64,000 bases of DNA from CAZQGO01 sp964593065 (GTDB taxonomy: Bacteria; Oederibacteriota; JAAXVQ01): the NCBI GenBank assembly GCA_964593065.1, contig CAZQGO010000005.1, positions 62,001-126,000 on the forward strand, given 5' to 3'. Both the position numbers and the translations under genes were made by a program. This document shows, piece by piece, positions 60,891 to 64,000 of the stretch. The notes beneath the pieces were generated by a model. It did not search any database and was not told the origin of the DNA. It was given only the letters and a program-made list of their open reading frames with translations. Position 1 is the first letter of the stretch. Each line of letters opens with the position of its first letter.

Positions 60891-62183
60891 TCAAAAGTAC
60901 AGCTTGGCGGCCATGAAAAACAGGTTGGGATACAAGCCGAATTCCGATTGGGTACGCAGCCCCGGAATGCCGCTCGCCGGGTCCGAGCGCGCCGGGCGCC
61001 CCCAGGCGAGGAAGGCGCCGGCCTCCCAGGTCACGTTGTCCGCGAAGCTGTAGTCCAAGACCGGGCTGAAAAAGGCCGAGTTGTCCGCAAGATTGTAGAG
61101 CACCTGCAGGGCCGCGGACAGCAGGGGCGAGGCCTGCCAGGTGAGGCCCGGGCACAGGTAATGGCGCCCGAGGAGAAAATCCGCGCCTTGCGCGTAGGCC
61201 GTGCGCGCGCCCAGCGCGGGGTAATCGCGCGGGAAGGCCGCGCCCGCGCCGTTGTAGTGGTATTCCAGGTAGGCGTACCAGTCGCCCGCGAAACTGTAGT
61301 CCGCCCCCACGGACGCGCGCGCGTAGTCCTCCTCGGGGTTCCGGCGCTCCAGGGCCCCGGCAAAGGTATAGGCGGCCTCCAGCCAGACGCTGGCTCCTCC
61401 CAGCGACCGCGCCAGGTCCAGGCCGGCCAGCACCTGCTCCCGGAAGGCCAGCAGGAGAAAGGTGACGTCCGTCTCTCCCCAGTAAAAACGGGGTTTCAAA
61501 AAGGCGGCGCTGTCCTGCCGGCGGCCGTCGCGCCCGGCCACCCAGCCCGCGCCGATCTCGCCCATGGGCCCGTACGGCAGGCGGACCTGCAGTGCGTCCA
61601 CGCCCGCGCGCTCCTCCTTGTCCAGGCTCTGGAAGCTGAAGGGCGCCAGCACGTCGGTGGGATTGATCACGTGCGCGGAGCCGAAGGCCACGGGCTGCCG
61701 CCCCAGGAGAATGTCGCCGAAGTCCGGCGAATAGGTCAGGAGCAGGCGGTCCAGGTTCTGCGCCACCGTGAAATTGTCCGCGGGCCTGCCCGGGGCGGGA
61801 TAGAGGCGGGCGTCCAAGTCCGCGATGCGGTAGGCGTTCGCGGCGGACTGCGGCCACCAGCCGGCCGTGCCGGAGGCGTCTCCGGCCTGGGGCGTGAGCT
61901 CGTAGGCCGCGGCCAGGGACAGGCCCTCGGCCAGGGGGCCCCTGAACGCGAGGCGGAGGCTGTTCAGGACCAGGGCCTGGGCGGGCTGGCCCGCGGAACC
62001 CGGGACTCCGGTCACCTCCGGGGCGTTCCAGGCCGTGAAGAAATCCTTGTAGTAGCCGTGCAGGGACCAGCCGGATTCGTCCTGGGCCGCGGCCGGGGCC
62101 GCCGCCGCGCACGCCAGAAACAAGGCCGCGAGCAGCCGGCCCGCGCCGCGCGCGCGGGGCATTTCAGCCGGCGCGGACTTCAT
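60891..62183 (-). CDS. Outer-membrane beta-barrel protein of an ABC-exporter operon
   Basis: The 430-residue product has a signal peptide (about 1-33, ending AAAAPAAAQ). Amphipathic strands run throughout and the C-terminus is 'NLFFMAAKLYF', an aromatic end typical of outer-membrane barrels. It contains 'WSLHGYYKDFFTAWN' near the start and 'LLTYSPDFGDILLGRQPVAF', the pattern of porin-like or alginate-export-like barrels. Its ATG overlaps the end of the ABC ATPase gene by 20 bases, so it is coupled to the transporter and may be its outer-membrane exit or cargo receptor. Substrate unknown. Confidence 0.75.
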   Translation of the reverse strand: MKSAPAEMPRARGAGRLLAALFLACAAAAPAAAQDESGWSLHGYYKDFFTAWNAPEVTGVPGSAGQPAQALVLNSLRLAFRGPLAEGLSLAAAYELTPQAGDASGTAGWWPQSAANAYRIADLDARLYPAPGRPADNFTVAQNLDRLLLTYSPDFGDILLGRQPVAFGSAHVINPTDVLAPFSFQSLDKEERAGVDALQVRLPYGPMGEIGAGWVAGRDGRRQDSAAFLKPRFYWGETDVTFLLLAFREQVLAGLDLARSLGGASVWLEAAYTFAGALERRNPEEDYARASVGADYSFAGDWYAYLEYHYNGAGAAFPRDYPALGARTAYAQGADFLLGRHYLCPGLTWQASPLLSAALQVLYNLADNSAFFSPVLDYSFADNVTWEAGAFLAWGRPARSDPASGIPGLRTQSEFGLYPNLFFMAAKLYF

Positions 62184-62889
62184 CGCTGTCGATGCGCCCG
62201 TCCTTGAGCACGATCAGGCGCCTGGCGCGTTCCATGATCTTCACGTCGTGCGTGGAAAAGACGAAGGTCATGCGCCGCTTCTCGTTGAGCTCGCGCATCA
62301 TGTCCAGCAGGGCCGAGCCCGTGGCCGAATCCAGGTTGGCCGTGGGTTCGTCGGCCAAGATGATGTCCGGCTCCGAGACCATGGCGCGGGCCACGGCCAC
62401 GCGCTGCTGCTGGCCGCCGGACAGCTGGGAGGGCCGCCGGTCCTCCATGCCCTGCAACCCCACTTCCTGCAGGATGGAGGCCACGCGGCGGTCGCGCTCG
62501 GCGGGCGGCACGCCCTGCAGGAGCATGATGTACTCGATGTTCTCGCGCGCGGACAGGACCGGGATCAGGTTGTAGGACTGGAAGATGAAGCCGATGTGGT
62601 CGCGCCGGAAGTCCGAGAGCTCGCCGCCGCTCATGCCCGTGATGTCGCGGCCGTCTAAAAACACGCGGCCCGAGGTGGGCGTATCCAGGCCGCTGACCAA
62701 GTTGAGCAAGGAGGTTTTGCCCGAGCCCGAGGGGCCGGCCACGGCCGTGAATTCCCCGCGCCGGATGGTCAAGGTCACGCCCTGCAGGGCGTGGACCGCG
62801 ACCTCGCCGCTGCGGTAGGTCTTGGTGATGCCTTCCACCTTGATGACTTCCTGGGTTTTTTCCGCCGCCGGGGCGACAGGTTGCGTCAT
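62164..62889 (-). CDS. LolD/MacB-type ABC transporter ATPase
   Basis: The 241-residue product is taken from the ATG at 62889, which has AAGGAG 6 bases upstream; a longer in-frame start runs into repeat DNA. Motifs: Walker A 'GPSGSGKTS', Q-loop 'IGFIFQSYNLIPVLSA', signature 'LSGGQQQRVAVARAM', Walker B 'IILADEPTANLD' and the switch His in 'FVFSTHDVK'. This subfamily works with FtsX-like permeases (the gene upstream) as mechanotransmitters that extract or expel lipoproteins, peptides or drugs rather than pumping across the membrane. The cargo is unknown. Confidence 0.93.
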   Translation of the reverse strand: MTQPVAPAAEKTQEVIKVEGITKTYRSGEVAVHALQGVTLTIRRGEFTAVAGPSGSGKTSLLNLVSGLDTPTSGRVFLDGRDITGMSGGELSDFRRDHIGFIFQSYNLIPVLSARENIEYIMLLQGVPPAERDRRVASILQEVGLQGMEDRRPSQLSGGQQQRVAVARAMVSEPDIILADEPTANLDSATGSALLDMMRELNEKRRMTFVFSTHDVKIMERARRLIVLKDGRIDSDEVRAG

Positions 62890-63255
62890 GGTCGTCTCCT
62901 TCAAGCTTCGTTTCACCCTCCCCTCGCCCCCTCCCCTCAAGGGAGGGGGGGATTGTTTCCCCTGTNNNNNNNNNNNNNNNNNNNNNNNNNNNNNNNNNNN
63001 NNNNNNNNNNNNNNNNNNNNNNNNNNNNNNNNNNNNNNNNNNNNNNNNNNNNNNNNNNNNNNNNNTTTCACCCTCCCCTCGCCCCCTCCCCTCAAGGGAG
63101 GGGGGGATTGTTTCCCCTGTGCGGCGGAGGCGGATGTGTTTTTGTTCTCCCCGTCAAACCTCAGGCTTTTGGCTCCCCTCCCCCTCGAGGGGGGAGGGCG
63201 GCGGCTCCGTGCCGTTCCGCGGGCCGCCGGGAGAGGGTGGAATTGCCTCCCCGGC
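62890..63255. repeat. Intergenic palindrome-rich repeats around a 100-N gap
   Basis: This 366-base spacer holds no gene. It contains a 55-base element at 62911-62965, built on the palindrome CCCTC-CCCTCAAGGGAGGG. An identical copy lies at 63066-63120 across the N-gap 62966-63065, and a related CCCCTCGAGGGG palindrome at about 63178-63199. Such CCCTCCCC...GGGAGGGG sequences look like dispersed REP-like intergenic repeats. The exact 55-base identity suggests that the two copies are the two ends of one sequence left unmerged by the assembler. Confidence 0.75.
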
Positions 63256-64000
63256 TCACATGCTCCGCTTCATGGCCTTGGCGGGCTTCAAGCGGGCCGC
63301 GTAAATGGCCGGGTAGAGTCCCACCACGGCCGTGAACAGGAACAGCCAGATGGGATACACCACGTACTGGTACAGCCGCATCACCGGGTAGAGCATGTCC
63401 TTGATGGTCACGCCGGAAAACTCCAGGCCGCGGTAGTCGATGCCCACCACCATGTAGATGCGCGTCAAGGCCCAGCCCAGCAGGATGCCGATGACGATGC
63501 TGATCAGGGCCAGGGAACAGGCCTCGAACAGGACCATGAAGGCCAGGCGCGCGGGCCGGGTCCCGACGGCGCGCATGACGCCGAACTCGAACATGCGCTC
63601 GTACAAGGACATGAACAGGGTGTTCATGATGCCGAAGGACACCACGCCGAAGAGGATCAGGGCCGTGATGAGCATGGCGAAGTTCGTCATGTCCGTGAAG
63701 GATTTCAAGTCCGGGAAAATCTTGCCCCAGCCCAGGGCCTCGTTGCCGTTTTGGGAGTATTTTTTCCAGAACGGCAGCTTCTCGTCCGTGGCCAGGCGCA
63801 GGTCCGTGAAATCCAGGGCGATTTCGTGTACGCCGTCTCCCAAGGCCAGCAGCTGCTGGGCCTTGCCCAGGTGCACGAAGGCCACGCTGTCGTCCAGGGT
63901 CCGCTCCGAGAACTTGAAGATGCCCCCGACCCGGAACATCTCCTGGGAGAGGTCGCCGGTTCCGGCCTGCGCCACCGTGACCACCGCCCGGTCCCCGACG
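63256..64000 (-). CDS. FtsX-like ABC transporter permease (5' end beyond window)
   Basis: The C-terminal 247 residues of a MacB/LolE-type permease are present and the frame is open to the window edge. The periplasmic domain ('EMFRVGGIFKFSERTLDDSV', 'FVHLGKAQQLLALGDG') is followed by three membrane helices ('AMLITALILFGVVSFGIMNT', 'FEACSLALISIVIGILLGWA', 'WLFLFTAVVGLYPAIYAARL') and ends 'ARLKPAKAMKRSM', the usual FtsX-family tail. 'MRAVGTRPARLAFMV' is the conserved cytoplasmic coupling loop. It forms the exporter with the ATPase encoded after the repeat spacer. Confidence 0.9.
   Translation of the reverse strand, partial: VGDRAVVTVAQAGTGDLSQEMFRVGGIFKFSERTLDDSVAFVHLGKAQQLLALGDGVHEIALDFTDLRLATDEKLPFWKKYSQNGNEALGWGKIFPDLKSFTDMTNFAMLITALILFGVVSFGIMNTLFMSLYERMFEFGVMRAVGTRPARLAFMVLFEACSLALISIVIGILLGWALTRIYMVVGIDYRGLEFSGVTIKDMLYPVMRLYQYVVYPIWLFLFTAVVGLYPAIYAARLKPAKAMKRSM

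Overview
This is a 64-kb, GC-rich stretch (about 60% or more by eye) of a scaffolded bacterial genome, most likely metagenome-assembled. It has five N-gaps; in two of them the contig ends on either side share an identical 55-base sequence. The bacterium is diderm: it encodes a TonB-dependent receptor, ExbB/ExbD/TonB, OmpA-like domains, several outer-membrane barrels and a lipoprotein. It is not a lineage I can name with certainty. PorV-like barrels, secreted proteins ending in 'PNPFNP ... WDG' domains and very long Thr-Pro-Thr stalks resemble uncultured FCB-like or candidate phyla (Goldbacteria, FCPU426 or Firestonebacteria are guesses from memory).

Layout. 1-3950: a TPR protein, a LamG-like/FlgD-Ig protein and a TonB-dependent receptor. 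3950-10275: a minus-strand operon of TPR protein, uvrB, uvrC and a CsgG-like lipoprotein, driven by a good promoter. 10318-10864: cvpA. 10897-14247: the translation operon infC-rpmI-rplT-(TrmH methyltransferase)-pheS, with a 5' leader that looks like an IF3/L20 attenuator; pheT is absent. 14278-18622: an FMN-riboswitch-controlled riboflavin operon ribD-ribE-ribBA-ribH-nusB. 18638-22291: ExbB, two ExbDs, TonB and an OmpA-like protein with their own promoter. 22297-32587: a 1,910-residue Ig-like surface protein, a PorV-like barrel and a 1,039-residue TPR protein.

32754-48910 is the most unusual part. Two giant paralogous secreted proteins share a 'WLIGG' repeat (propeller-like) head, (TPTx)n stalks and a C-terminal sorting-like domain, but carry different middle domains. 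A PorV-like barrel fused to an OmpA-like domain lies upstream. 49370-53221: a HAMP membrane protein and another Ig-like surface protein translationally coupled to a second PorV-FlgD barrel, behind a highly structured 5' leader. 53277-60850: a GNAT-CCA nucleotidyltransferase fusion, xerD, a GT-C membrane protein, two tandem homologous micro-proteins, trehalose-phosphatase and hflC/hflK. 60891-64000: an ABC exporter (FtsX-like permease, ATPase) with an outer-membrane barrel.

How it fits together. The recurring pairing of a CTD-bearing surface protein with a PorV-like barrel, next to a proton-channel/TonB/TPR set, suggests a modular surface-display system. It could be a T9SS relative or an analogue of an energised envelope machine such as Agl-Glt. 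That is inference: no GldKLMN, Sov or PorU homologue was seen here.
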